Assembly (NCBI RefSeq): GCF_004114975.1
Contig: NZ_CP030051.1
Coordinates: 2,852,001-2,916,000, forward strand
DNA length: 64,000 nt
Direction: 5' to 3'
DNA from: Bradyrhizobium guangdongense
GTDB taxonomy: Bacteria > Pseudomonadota > Alphaproteobacteria > Rhizobiales > Xanthobacteraceae
Position 1 is the stretch's first letter. The number at the start of each line of letters is the position of its first letter. Shown piece after piece: positions 8,364 through 17,039 of this stretch. Position numbers and translations under genes: made by a program. The notes under the pieces were generated by a model. That model was given only the letters and a program-made list of their open reading frames with translations, ran no database searches and had not been told where the DNA came from.

Positions 8364-10182
8364 GCTCGTAGTTCAATTTGAGGGCGGGATCCTGATCTTC
8401 CTTCTTCAAATAAGCGTTGCCGACCACCAGCACTTCAATTTCTGAGCCCATGAAGCATCTAAACGCATCGGTGGGAGTGCAGACGATCGGTTCACCTCGA
8501 ACGTTGAAGCTCGTATTCACCAGCAGCGGGCAACCTGTAAGAGCTTTGAACCGGGAGATCAGCGCGTGGTACGGCGCGTTCGTTTCACGGTGGACGGTCT
8601 GGATACGTGCGGAGTAATCGACGTGCGTCACGGCCGGAATGTCCGATCTGGGAACATTGAGCTTGTCGATGCCGAACAATGAAGCTTCGTCCGGTGTCAT
8701 TTGCCGTCGGCGCGAACCGACGACGTCGGCGACCAGAAGCATATACGGCGAGTCGCAATCGAGCTCGAACCAATTGGCCACGTCTTCCCTGAGCACCGAG
8801 GGAGCAAAAGGGCGGAAGCTCTCGCGATATTTCACCTTGAGATTGAGCAGTTTCTGCATGGTGGGAGATCGCGGGTCGCCAAGTATCGATCTCGCGCCAA
8901 GGGCACGGGGCCCAAACTCCATGCGGCCCTGCATCCACCCCACCGCTTTGCCTTCGGCCAGGGCCTGAGCCGTGGCGTCGATGATCTCGTCGTTGGTGAG
9001 GGAAGTGAAGCGGGCTTGGGCACCCTGCAATTGTTGCTCGATTTCGGCTTGGCTGAACTCGGGCCCAAGATAAGCGCCCTTCATACCGTCCTGACCGTTG
9101 GGCAGCATGCGACGCGGCTGCCGCATGCTCAGATGATATGCGGCCAGAGCGGTTCCGACCGCACCTCCGGCATCCCCAGCCGCGGGCTGGATCCAGATGT
9201 CTTCAAAAATTCCTTCCTTGAGGAGCTTGCCGTTGGCGACGCAATTGAGCGCAACGCCTCCAGCGAGACAGAGATTCTTGGCGCCGGTCTCCGTCCGAAT
9301 GGACCGTGCGATCTTGAGCACGATGTCTTCGGTGACTGATTGGATCGAGGCGGCCATGTCCATGTGAAACTGGGTCAGCAGCTGTTCGGCCGTTCTTGCC
9401 GGGTGACCGAACTGATCGGCAAAGCGCTCGTTGGTCATCGTGAGCCCGGTGCAGTAGTCGAAGTACTGCTGATCGAGCCAGAAGCTGCCATCCGGCTTAA
9501 CGTCGACAATGCGATCGAGGATCTGTTGCGCGTATTTTGGAACGCCGTAGGGTGCAAGGCCCATGACCTTGTACTCGCCGGAGTTGACCTTGAAGCCGAG
9601 ATAATAAGTAAAGGCCGAATAAAGCAGGCCGAGCGAATGCGGAAAGTGCAGCTCCTTCTGGATAGCGAGATCGTTCCCGCTTCCGATCGCCAGCGAGGAC
9701 GTCGTCCACTCGCCGACGCCGTCCATCGTGAGGACTGCGGCGTCGACGAAGGGAGAGGGAAAGAAGGCGGACGCGGCGTGAGCAAAATGATGCTCGGAAA
9801 AGAGCAGCTTTTTCGGGTCGATATCGACCTCGGCGATTTTTCCAAACTCGCGAAGAAGAAGGTCCTTCTGAAAAAGCTTCTCACGGAGCCACAACGGCAT
9901 GGCTTTTCGAAAAGACGAAAAGCCTTTCGGTGCAAACGACAGGTAGGTCTCGAGCAGTCGCTCGAATTTCAAGAACGGCTTGTCGTAGAAGGAGATTGCG
10001 TCGAGCTCACCCAGCGAGCAGCCGGCGTGTCGCAGGCAGTAGTTGATCGCGTTCGAAGGAAAAGAAGGGTCGTGCTTTCGTCGTGTGAAGCGCTCCTCCT
10101 GGGCCGCTGCGACAATATGGCCGTCTTCGATCAGTGCCGCGGCGCTGTCGTGATAGTAAGCAGATATGCCCAGAATCCGCAT
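8344..10182 (-). CDS. NodU/CmcH-family O-carbamoyltransferase
   Basis: A 612-residue enzyme starting MRILGISAYYHDSAAAL; longer in-frame starts would run through the DUF5989-like gene. The N-terminal Kae1-like domain has SEHHFAHAASAFF (metal-binding histidines) and GEYKVMGLAPYG. NLCLAGGVALNCVANG, GRMEFGPRALGARS and PLLVNTSFNVRGEPIV are diagnostic of the family. The enzyme uses carbamoyl phosphate and ATP through carbamoyl-adenylate to carbamoylate a hydroxyl. NodU does this on Nod factor; here the neighbours are acyltransferase and SxtJ-like genes, so a glycan or lipid-linked sugar is the likelier acceptor. No nod gene or nod box is nearby. Confidence 0.92.
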   Translation of the reverse strand: MRILGISAYYHDSAAALIEDGHIVAAAQEERFTRRKHDPSFPSNAINYCLRHAGCSLGELDAISFYDKPFLKFERLLETYLSFAPKGFSSFRKAMPLWLREKLFQKDLLLREFGKIAEVDIDPKKLLFSEHHFAHAASAFFPSPFVDAAVLTMDGVGEWTTSSLAIGSGNDLAIQKELHFPHSLGLLYSAFTYYLGFKVNSGEYKVMGLAPYGVPKYAQQILDRIVDVKPDGSFWLDQQYFDYCTGLTMTNERFADQFGHPARTAEQLLTQFHMDMAASIQSVTEDIVLKIARSIRTETGAKNLCLAGGVALNCVANGKLLKEGIFEDIWIQPAAGDAGGAVGTALAAYHLSMRQPRRMLPNGQDGMKGAYLGPEFSQAEIEQQLQGAQARFTSLTNDEIIDATAQALAEGKAVGWMQGRMEFGPRALGARSILGDPRSPTMQKLLNLKVKYRESFRPFAPSVLREDVANWFELDCDSPYMLLVADVVGSRRRQMTPDEASLFGIDKLNVPRSDIPAVTHVDYSARIQTVHRETNAPYHALISRFKALTGCPLLVNTSFNVRGEPIVCTPTDAFRCFMGSEIEVLVVGNAYLKKEDQDPALKLNYEHAFDLD

Positions 10183-10193
10183 CGGGGAGGCGG

Positions 10194-10343
10194 CTAAAAC
10201 AAGGCATAAATGAACGGCGCGACGGCGCTCGTCTGACTGAGCACGATCAACCCGCCCAGCAGCGCCATCATCACCAGAACGGGGAGTAGCCAAAACTTCT
10301 TGCGCACGCGCAAGAATGCCCAAAACTCAGCGAGAAACGACAA
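10194..10343 (-). CDS. DUF5989-like 49-aa membrane protein
   Basis: A short frame starting at TTG (10343-10341) with AGGAG seven bases upstream. It encodes (M)SFLAEFWAFLRVRKKFWL, then a hydrophobic segment PVLVMMALLGGLIVL, and ends SAVAPFIYALF. This matches the pattern of DUF5989 proteins that accompany SxtJ-type proteins and carbamoyltransferases. It has one membrane helix with a positively charged, tryptophan-bearing front. It starts 9 bases after the SxtJ-like stop and ends 11 bases before the carbamoyltransferase start, which argues for translation as part of the operon. The role is unknown; it may anchor the carbamoyltransferase to the membrane. Confidence 0.82.
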   Translation of the reverse strand: MSFLAEFWAFLRVRKKFWLLPVLVMMALLGGLIVLSQTSAVAPFIYALF

Positions 10344-10352
10344 GATGATCTC

Positions 10353-10784
10353 CTAGAACTGATGATGCATGCTCGCGGCGTCCGGCCCAGGAGGTTGGCG
10401 CGCTATCCAGTAGGAGGACTTGCCTGGGTCCTTCTTGACGTGAAGGAAGTCCTTGCCGAACGCGCGAGCCAGAAAACCGATCGGTGCGATGACGAGAAAG
10501 AACAGGATACCGAGCGCGATAGGCGCGACGATCAGCGACAGCAGATGGCCGAACTTCATCCACAGCCTGTTGAGCGGGCTGAGCCAGGCGGCATTCCGCA
10601 CGCCGGCGACACCAAACACCACCGCAAGCAGAGCAACGACCATCCAGGTCATCTTGCCTTGATAGGCCAGATGCCCGGCCCAGGCGGCAAAGACGACGGT
10701 GAACACAAGCCCGAAGGATCGGTTTGATGGAGTTCCGACCGAAAGACTGCGCGCGCCGAATTCGTGGTGATTGCCGTTCGTCAT
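10353..10784 (-). CDS. SxtJ-family small membrane protein
   Basis: A 143-residue protein taken from the ATG at 10784; a TTG at 10862, four bases after the MBOAT stop, would add 26 residues. It has a soluble N-terminus, paired hydrophobic segments (about 25-65), the stretch LNRLWMKFGHLLS typical of SxtJ proteins, a further membrane segment, and a basic tail with SSYWIARQ. SxtJ proteins regularly neighbour O-carbamoyltransferases (first named in saxitoxin clusters), but their function is not established. The order MBOAT, SxtJ, DUF5989, carbamoyltransferase fits that association. Confidence 0.82.
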   Translation of the reverse strand: MTNGNHHEFGARSLSVGTPSNRSFGLVFTVVFAAWAGHLAYQGKMTWMVVALLAVVFGVAGVRNAAWLSPLNRLWMKFGHLLSLIVAPIALGILFFLVIAPIGFLARAFGKDFLHVKKDPGKSSYWIARQPPGPDAASMHHQF

Positions 10785-10866
10785 TTGCCCAGCATGTCGG
10801 AATTTAATGCGGGCTCTAGATACAGGCGTTTTATCTTGGTGGCAAATGGAAAGCGAATTCAATCAC

Positions 10867-12252
10867 TTAGAAGTCGAAATAGATGAATTTGGCAGAGCTG
10901 CCCTGGCTGAGCGCGATGGCCAGCGTGGCAAGCACCAACAGCAGAGCCCACACCACGGATATCGGTGCGGACTTGAGGGCTAGCCGAATTCTCGCATGGC
11001 TATCAAAGGGATGGGCGGCAAGGAACACGACGATCAGGGCGATGGGGTAAGCATGGTCCGACAGGAAGGCCCAAGCGTCTGACGAGGTTCCCATGAAGGG
11101 TCCCGCAAGGATATCTTTGGCCACTCCAAGGGTGGGTGAGCGAAAGTAGATCCAAGCGAGCGTCACGAAGTTGAACGTGGCGATGATGCCGAGCCAACGA
11201 GGCAATTTGAAATCGGGCCAATAGCGATTGCGCAAATGGTTTGCCGCAAGCCCGCAGCCGTGCAGGCCTCCCCATATGACAAAGGTCCAGTTGGCACCGT
11301 GCCAGAGGCCACCCAAGAGCATGGTGATCATGAGGTTGATGATCTGGCGGGCAAATCCGAGCCGGTTGCCGCCCAGCGGGATATAGAGATAGTCGCGCAG
11401 CCAGAACGACAAGGTGATGTGCCACCGGCGCCAAAACTCGACAATCGAGCCCGAACTGTAAGGCGATCTGAAGTTCTGCGGCAGGCGAATGCGAAGGAGA
11501 TAAGCGAGGCCGATCGCCATGTCGGTATAGCCGCTGAAATCGCAGTAGATCTGAATCGAGAAGCCGTAGATCGCAAGCAGATAGTCATAGCTGCCGTGGG
11601 GGCCCTGCGCGTAGACCGCGTCGACGTAAGGAGCGATCGCGTCAGCAAAGATCAGCTTTTTGCAGAGACCCAGAACGAACAGGGCCATCCCCAGAGTGAA
11701 GCGAGCACCTAACGCTCGCGTCATCTTCGAGAGTTGAGGCAGAAACTCGTTCGGTCGAAGAATCGGCCCGGCGATCAAATGGGGAAAGAACAATACGTAG
11801 CCGAGGATCTCCGTGAATCTGCGGACGGGAGGGAAGCGGCCTCGGTAAGTGTCGACCACGTAAGCCGTGAGAGTGAACGTGACGAACGACACCCCGAGAG
11901 GAAGCGCAAAGCGAAACCTGTCGTCAGATCCATGCGCGGATGCCCCGAGCACATCGTAGACGAGAAAGTGCGTGTATTTAAATGCGATCAGCGGAGCGAA
12001 AAGCAGAATCAAAGTACCAACGAGGCGCCGCTTTCGAATTTCCGGCGCCTTCGCTCGCGCAATGAACAGCACGCCGCCCCATGCGATTGCGCTGAGCAGG
12101 TAAGGCAGCCAGATATACTCGATCTTCCACCAGCCGTAGAAGATCGTGCTCCCGACGATCAAAAGGTAGAGACGATAGCGTGGCGGCGTCGCAAGATGAG
12201 CGCCGAAATACAAGGCGAAGAAGGCGCCGAAGACCGGATCGGAGAAAAGCAT
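10867..12252 (-). CDS. MBOAT-family O-acyltransferase (AlgI-like)
   Basis: A 461-residue polytopic membrane protein. It begins MLFSDPVFGAFFALYFG, and contains FWRRWHITLSFWLRDYLYIP and GGLWHGANWTFVIWGGLHG; the His in LWHGA is the family's catalytic histidine. AlgI/PatA-like enzymes pass acyl groups from a cytoplasmic donor across the membrane to extracellular polysaccharide, usually with an SGNH partner. It ends 4 bases before the longest SxtJ-like frame and begins 12 bases after the upstream SGNH gene, so one operon is likely. A second, divergent MBOAT gene lies at 36-38 kb. Confidence 0.93.
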   Translation of the reverse strand: MLFSDPVFGAFFALYFGAHLATPPRYRLYLLIVGSTIFYGWWKIEYIWLPYLLSAIAWGGVLFIARAKAPEIRKRRLVGTLILLFAPLIAFKYTHFLVYDVLGASAHGSDDRFRFALPLGVSFVTFTLTAYVVDTYRGRFPPVRRFTEILGYVLFFPHLIAGPILRPNEFLPQLSKMTRALGARFTLGMALFVLGLCKKLIFADAIAPYVDAVYAQGPHGSYDYLLAIYGFSIQIYCDFSGYTDMAIGLAYLLRIRLPQNFRSPYSSGSIVEFWRRWHITLSFWLRDYLYIPLGGNRLGFARQIINLMITMLLGGLWHGANWTFVIWGGLHGCGLAANHLRNRYWPDFKLPRWLGIIATFNFVTLAWIYFRSPTLGVAKDILAGPFMGTSSDAWAFLSDHAYPIALIVVFLAAHPFDSHARIRLALKSAPISVVWALLLVLATLAIALSQGSSAKFIYFDF

Positions 12253-12264
12253 CTCGTTTCGCGA

Positions 12265-13224
12265 TTATGGATCGAGAACGGGAAGAATGGCGTCGGCCAT
12301 CAATTTGTGACCCAATGCATTGGGATGCGGATCGCCGGGCATCGCCCAAATCTGTTCGGGCGACAGATTGCTCAGCGCCGGAAGAAGATCGACGTACTTG
12401 TAGCCATCGGCCTGCGCGATGGCGCGCATTTTATCGTGGATGAAGCCGAACGGATAGTTCTTGAGATTATGAACGTCGGGCATCATTGCGAAATAAAGGT
12501 GGATGTTGTTCTTCTTTGCATAGTCGGCGAGCTCGCGAAGCTGACGCTGCATTTCGATGAAGCCCGGCTGATCGTCGCGATAGACTTTCTGATAGTGCTC
12601 GATCAGCGACGTTTCGCCGGACCTGTGCAAGACGCGATTTGCTGCGATCCAGATCGTCACGGCAAGCTCGCTGTTCCTCAAGAACCAGTTTCCCGCACTG
12701 GGGTCGAGCTGCTCGGCATCGCGAAGAAAGTAGTGTACGACGATATCCGTCGGCTTCAGTCCTTCGAGCTCCGAGAAGAACCGCTGAACGTATCGTTCAG
12801 CATTGTAATTGCCGACACCGCCATTGAGGACGTCAACGCTCTCGCCCTTCTCACGCAGGGCAGTCTGGATGCGAGAAGTGACCGTCTCGTTCTCCGGTAC
12901 GCCCCAGCCGAGGGTGATGGAGCCGCCCAGGAAAAGGATACGGCGCTGGACCTCATTGCGCGGCAATACGGGCCCGCCGCGCAACTTCCAGTCGTTCGTC
13001 CGGATTTCCACGGATTGGAGTATCGCGGAACCGTTCTTGATGTGGTCATGTCCCAGCTCAGGCTGGGGGCTAGGAGTCTTCAGCTCTCGGGCGTAGCGCC
13101 ACATTTCGATATCGTAGTTCTTCATAGAGCTGTTCTTGAGGCGCAGGATGCCTTCGGCTGCGACTACGGAAACCAGCAACGAAAGGCCGAATGCGATTGC
13201 CGAGAAGACGAATTGCTTGCGCAT
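12265..13224 (-). CDS. Membrane-anchored SGNH/GDSL hydrolase-like protein
   Basis: A 319-residue protein starting MRKQFVFSAIAFGLSLLVSV, a single N-terminal anchor or uncleaved signal. The longer frame upstream lacks family sequence. Block I is ILFLGGSITLGWG (nucleophile Ser about 102), the middle carries GGVGNYN, and the C-terminus has GDPHPNALGHKL with the Asp and His of the triad (about 298 and 300). It is a good candidate periplasmic acyl-transfer or esterase partner of the MBOAT enzyme encoded next. It is the first gene of the minus-strand module, reading away from the flippase gene. Confidence 0.82.
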   Translation of the reverse strand: MRKQFVFSAIAFGLSLLVSVVAAEGILRLKNSSMKNYDIEMWRYARELKTPSPQPELGHDHIKNGSAILQSVEIRTNDWKLRGGPVLPRNEVQRRILFLGGSITLGWGVPENETVTSRIQTALREKGESVDVLNGGVGNYNAERYVQRFFSELEGLKPTDIVVHYFLRDAEQLDPSAGNWFLRNSELAVTIWIAANRVLHRSGETSLIEHYQKVYRDDQPGFIEMQRQLRELADYAKKNNIHLYFAMMPDVHNLKNYPFGFIHDKMRAIAQADGYKYVDLLPALSNLSPEQIWAMPGDPHPNALGHKLMADAILPVLDP

Positions 13225-13447
13225 GCTGTAGAACCGTTCGGAAATTCGTGATTTTGCCGATCGCCGGCGAGCCAATTTTTGCCCGCTAAGGCCCGGTAGG
13301 CCCGCCGATGGATTTGGGTGTCGTTTCCCAAGTTGTCTATCCGTCTTGAGGGGCGCTTTCAATCCACAATCCCGTCGCGCTCCCCGGTACTTCCCGCTAT
13401 AGAGCCAGCTTAGATCTGTCAGTCCGACGAGGATCGGTTTTGCAACC
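13225..13447. promoter_or_regulatory. Divergent intergenic region between SGNH and flippase genes
   Basis: This 223-base gap must hold the promoter of the six-gene decoration operon and probably that of the flippase. I see no confident -35/-10 pair or operator palindrome in it. Confidence 0.3.
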
Positions 13448-15061
13448 GTGCCACTGCCATGCGGCTCGCTCGTCTGCCATGAAGGGTGCGTTTTGACCGG
13501 TACGCAGATTGATCCGCGAGGGAAGACCGACGGCCCCCGACGCGAGGGGGGGCGTTTCTACCGGCTTGTTCACGGCTGGTCCGCGAACCTTGTACAGATG
13601 CTGCTTGCTCTGACGCAGCAGCTTCTCCTGATCCCGACCTTCCTTCATTTCTGGAGCAGTGACACGCTTGCGGCCTGGCTCGCGCTCTATGCGGCCGGCA
13701 GCCTCGTCGTTGTCGCCGACGCCGGTTTGCAGCTTCGCGCCATCAACCGCTTTCTCGCCTTCAAGGCCTGCGCCGATTGCGAGGGACGCACGGCGAATTT
13801 CTGCGCGCGCATGATGCGGCTCTATCTGGGGATCGTCGTAGGACTCGGCGTATTGCTGATTGCGGGTACCGAGCTGTTTCCGCCCGCGGCAGTCCTCGGA
13901 TTTCACAAGACGCAGAGCTTCGATGTCGCGATGATCGTCATCACCGTCGGCACGCTGCTCGCTCTGCCCGCCAATCTCGTTTCGGGGCTCTATCGCGTGC
14001 GCGGCAAATACAGCCGCGCCGTCTGGTCGCAGAACGTCGCGCTGCTGGTTGGACAGATCGGGCAGTTCATTGCGGTCGCATGGTTCGGCAGCCTGCTTGC
14101 GGTCGCCATCACCTACGTCGCGACGCAGATCCTGTTCGCGCTGTTCCTGGTCGTCTACGATGCGCCGCGCCAGCTGCCATTCCTGAAGCGCGGCCGAGCG
14201 GTCGCGTCATCGTCCTGGCGCTGGAAGGCCGGACAATTCCGCCTCGCGCTTCCGTTCGCCGTTGCCAACTTGACGGAGATTGCGCTCGCCAACGCGCCGA
14301 TGCTGCTGGTCAGCGCGATGGTTGCCGATCGCGTGGCGGTCGCGCAATGGGGCCTGATCCGCGTCATCTCGAGCTTCCTACGGGGCATCTGTATCCAGAT
14401 GACGTTGCCGATCGGCGCCGAGCTCGGCCATGATTTTGCGATTGGAGACAAGGTGCGACTGCGTGGCCTCTATGCCTACGGATCGCTGTTCATCACTGCC
14501 ATGGCCAGCCTGATCGTCGGCGGGTTGTTGCCGTTCTGGTCGGATTTCTTCGCGTTGTGGACGCATGGCAGCATTCCGAACGATGCCGCGCTCACCGTCA
14601 CGCTGCTGATGGGCTCGGCCGTCGTCGCGCCGTCGCTGATGGCTCTTGGCTTTGCCAATCATAGCAATCGGGGCGATCTGCTGGTGCGGACCAAGGGAGC
14701 GCAGCTGGTCGTTTTCCTGATCCTGTCGGCCGTGCTGATTCCCCGGCTTGGTCCTCTCGGCGCCGCAATCGCGATCGTCGCAAGCGATCTGTTGACCCAG
14801 ATCGGAATCCTGACGCTCGTGATCGTGCGGCAGACGCTGGCCCATCCGGTTCGCCACATGCTGGTCCTGATCACGATCATGGCCGTGATCATGCTCGGCG
14901 GATGGGGCCTTGGATTGGCGATCCGGGGCATTGTGCCGGGCGCGGGGCTGCTGCGCTTCCTGACGGAATGCGCGATCTGGCTCGTGGTCGTTGCCATCGC
15001 AGCAAGCCCGCTTCTGATGGAGCGGGTGCGTGGGCGAGTGCTGGCGGCGGTGCCGAACTAG
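13448..15061 (+). CDS. Polysaccharide flippase-like membrane protein
   Basis: A 537-residue protein with about 12-14 hydrophobic segments and sparse charge, the look of the MOP/PST flippase superfamily (Wzx-like). The first helix begins near residue 45 (ANLVQMLLALTQQLLLIPTF); the Arg-rich N-terminal 40 residues are cytosolic, and the start is uncertain because several in-frame GTG/TTG codons follow the first ATG. It would move lipid-linked repeat units across the inner membrane. Its stop lies two bases from the stop of the convergent glycosyltransferase gene. A second flippase is at 30.1 kb. Confidence 0.82.
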   Translation: MPLPCGSLVCHEGCVLTGTQIDPRGKTDGPRREGGRFYRLVHGWSANLVQMLLALTQQLLLIPTFLHFWSSDTLAAWLALYAAGSLVVVADAGLQLRAINRFLAFKACADCEGRTANFCARMMRLYLGIVVGLGVLLIAGTELFPPAAVLGFHKTQSFDVAMIVITVGTLLALPANLVSGLYRVRGKYSRAVWSQNVALLVGQIGQFIAVAWFGSLLAVAITYVATQILFALFLVVYDAPRQLPFLKRGRAVASSSWRWKAGQFRLALPFAVANLTEIALANAPMLLVSAMVADRVAVAQWGLIRVISSFLRGICIQMTLPIGAELGHDFAIGDKVRLRGLYAYGSLFITAMASLIVGGLLPFWSDFFALWTHGSIPNDAALTVTLLMGSAVVAPSLMALGFANHSNRGDLLVRTKGAQLVVFLILSAVLIPRLGPLGAAIAIVASDLLTQIGILTLVIVRQTLAHPVRHMLVLITIMAVIMLGGWGLGLAIRGIVPGAGLLRFLTECAIWLVVVAIAASPLLMERVRGRVLAAVPN

Positions 15062-15063
15062 CG

Positions 15064-16275
15064 TCAGTAGATTTGGGGGTAGCGGCGGTATCGCAGCCGC
15101 ATCAGGTGCCGGGCGAGCTGGCGATGCCCCTCGTCGATCCGCTCGGCGAAATGGGCGAGCCGTTGCTTGCCGGCCGCGGCGAGGCGGGTGCGCTCCTCGG
15201 CCGAGCCAACCTTGGTGATGGCCTCTGCGAGCGATGCGGGATCATCGTAGTCGAACAGAACGGCGGCGTCGCCGGCCTGCGCCTTGAAGGCTTCGGGATA
15301 GATCACCGGCGTGCCGACCGCCCAGGCCTCCAGCGGCGGCAGATTGGTCGGGCCGAAATAGGTGGCCATGACAAGCGCCTTGGCGCCGCGATAGAGCGCG
15401 CCGAGTTCCGCCGAGGGAACGAATCCGAGCATACGCACGGAATCGCCCAGCTCATATTGTGCGACCAGCGCCTCGAACGCAGTGCGCGCGCCGGGGTCCG
15501 AGCCGCACAGCACCAGCGTGTGCCGCTCTCCCTGGTCCCTGAGCAGGCGCATCGCAAGCAGGATGGTCGCGTGGTTCTTGTGCGACCAGAATTGCGCCGG
15601 ATAGAACAGATAGCCGGGCTCGAGGTCGTGCTTGCTGAGGATCGCGGCATCCGCGGCCTCTTCACTCGTGCCCGGTCGCGACACGTAGACGGACGGCGAG
15701 AACGGAATGCAGACGGCGTGATCGCGCTCCATGGCGTAGCGCCGGCACAGCATGTCGATCAGCTCATCGGCGTTGGTGATGACCACGGCGGCCTTGGTGG
15801 CGGCACTGCGCCACACGATGTCGCGGCGCTCGAACTGGGCGAACTCGCGAACCTCGTCGAACTCAGGACTGTCGCGGAAGCAGCCGTCGAAAATCGTAAT
15901 GATGAACGGCAGCTTGTAGAGCACCAGGTTCCAGTTCGACGTGGTGGTGAAGTAGACGATGTCGACGCCGGCGCGGCTCAGCTTCTTCTCGAATGGCGCA
16001 CACGCGCGCAGGGCGAATTGCAGCAGGTCGAACGGTCCCAGGTACCTGAGGAACAGGAACAGACGGTCGAGCCAGCCGAGCTTCAGATATTCGCTGCTGA
16101 TGCCGAGATCGGCGAGGATCGCGACGTTGTCCGGCAGTGTCGTGAATACGGTAACCTCGAGACCCGCGGTCTTGGCCCAGTCGCGCATCCAGATGATGTC
16201 GGTGAGCGACTGCTGGAAACCGCCGCCGACGTCGAGGGGAAGTTCGAGGAAAATGCCGACGTGATAGCGTTTCAC
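15064..16275 (-). CDS. Glycosyltransferase, GT4 type
   Basis: A 403-residue protein with a GT-B layout. The C-terminal half has LFYPAQFWSHKNHATILLAM, LGFVPSAELGALYRGA and NLPPLEAWAVGTPVIYPE, the nucleotide-binding Glu-containing block of GT4 enzymes. It should transfer a sugar from a nucleotide donor to the growing lipid-linked glycan at the inner face of the membrane. The start is GTG at 16275, overlapping the stop of the methyltransferase gene (GTGA). It is the last gene of a cupin-aminotransferase-methyltransferase-glycosyltransferase operon. Confidence 0.9.
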   Translation of the reverse strand: MKRYHVGIFLELPLDVGGGFQQSLTDIIWMRDWAKTAGLEVTVFTTLPDNVAILADLGISSEYLKLGWLDRLFLFLRYLGPFDLLQFALRACAPFEKKLSRAGVDIVYFTTTSNWNLVLYKLPFIITIFDGCFRDSPEFDEVREFAQFERRDIVWRSAATKAAVVITNADELIDMLCRRYAMERDHAVCIPFSPSVYVSRPGTSEEAADAAILSKHDLEPGYLFYPAQFWSHKNHATILLAMRLLRDQGERHTLVLCGSDPGARTAFEALVAQYELGDSVRMLGFVPSAELGALYRGAKALVMATYFGPTNLPPLEAWAVGTPVIYPEAFKAQAGDAAVLFDYDDPASLAEAITKVGSAEERTRLAAAGKQRLAHFAERIDEGHRQLARHLMRLRYRRYPQIY

Positions 16276-17039
16276 GGCTGCGCGGCCTTTCTCGCGATCG
16301 AATAGGCGGCCCAGTCCTTCGTGTTGGGCGCGGCTCCAGACAACCAGGCATAACTGCCTGCCGGCTCGAACCCGCTGGTCCTGAGCGAGGCCTCGACCTC
16401 GAACGGAAACCAGTAGCGCATGCGGTGGGTCTCATCGACGCGCCGGATCGTCGAGCGCTCGGTGTCTTCGCAGAACAGGGTGTAGTTCACGCGTACCGTT
16501 GCCTTCTGCTCGTCGTGCTCCGATTGCGCGATCCGCGTCAGGCGCAGCGGGGGCTGCTCGATGACCTTCACGCGCGTCTCGACGCCTTGAGCCAGCACGG
16601 CGCCGCCATACCAATAATCGAAGAAGAATACGCCGCCGGGCTTCAACGCTGCGTGGGCGGTCCGGAACAGCGCCTCGAGCCGGTCGCGATCGTTCTGATA
16701 GCTGGCGACGTGAAACAGTGACACGACTGCGTCAAAGCCGGTTTCTGCGCCGGCCTCGCAGGCGTCTCCCTGCCGGAAGGGGATCTCGAGCCCGGCCTGC
16801 GCCGCGCGTGCGTTCGCGCTGGCGATCATGTCGGCGCTGAGATCGACGCCGGCGACGTCCCAGCCGCGACGCGCGAACTCGATCGCATGCACGCCCGTGC
16901 CGCAGCCGAGATCCAGCAGCTTGCCCGCGGCGATACCGTGGTCGCGCAGCCGGGCTTCGACAAAATCGACCTCCCCGGCGTAATCCTTGTCCCGGTATAG
17001 GAGGTCGTACCACGGCGCGTAGTCGGCAAACACGCTCAC
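16272..17039 (-). CDS. Class I SAM-dependent methyltransferase
   Basis: A 255-residue protein. Motif I is LLDLGCGTGVHAIEFARRG near residue 42, followed by VAGVDLSADMI and the later DAVVSLFHVASYQ block, typical of small-molecule Rossmann methyltransferases. The GTG start overlaps the stop of the aminotransferase gene and its own stop overlaps the glycosyltransferase start, each by four bases, implying translational coupling. Its likely job is methylating an amino or hydroxyl group of the sugar made by the adjacent aminotransferase. Confidence 0.88.
   Translation of the reverse strand: MSVFADYAPWYDLLYRDKDYAGEVDFVEARLRDHGIAAGKLLDLGCGTGVHAIEFARRGWDVAGVDLSADMIASANARAAQAGLEIPFRQGDACEAGAETGFDAVVSLFHVASYQNDRDRLEALFRTAHAALKPGGVFFFDYWYGGAVLAQGVETRVKVIEQPPLRLTRIAQSEHDEQKATVRVNYTLFCEDTERSTIRRVDETHRMRYWFPFEVEASLRTSGFEPAGSYAWLSGAAPNTKDWAAYSIARKAAQP

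Noticed and set aside
8344..10182. NodU nodulation gene, hence a symbiosis island
   Set aside because: The family match is real, but no other nod gene or nod box is seen, and the SxtJ/DUF5989/MBOAT neighbours indicate a surface-glycan role.
10182..10323. Longer N-terminus for the carbamoyltransferase
   Set aside because: The extra residues lack family likeness and overlap the DUF5989-like gene; the family's conserved start MRILGIS lies at 10182.
14902..16305. Plus-strand open frame of about 467 codons
   Set aside because: It lies opposite a well-supported glycosyltransferase gene and has low-complexity Arg/Glu/Ala composition.
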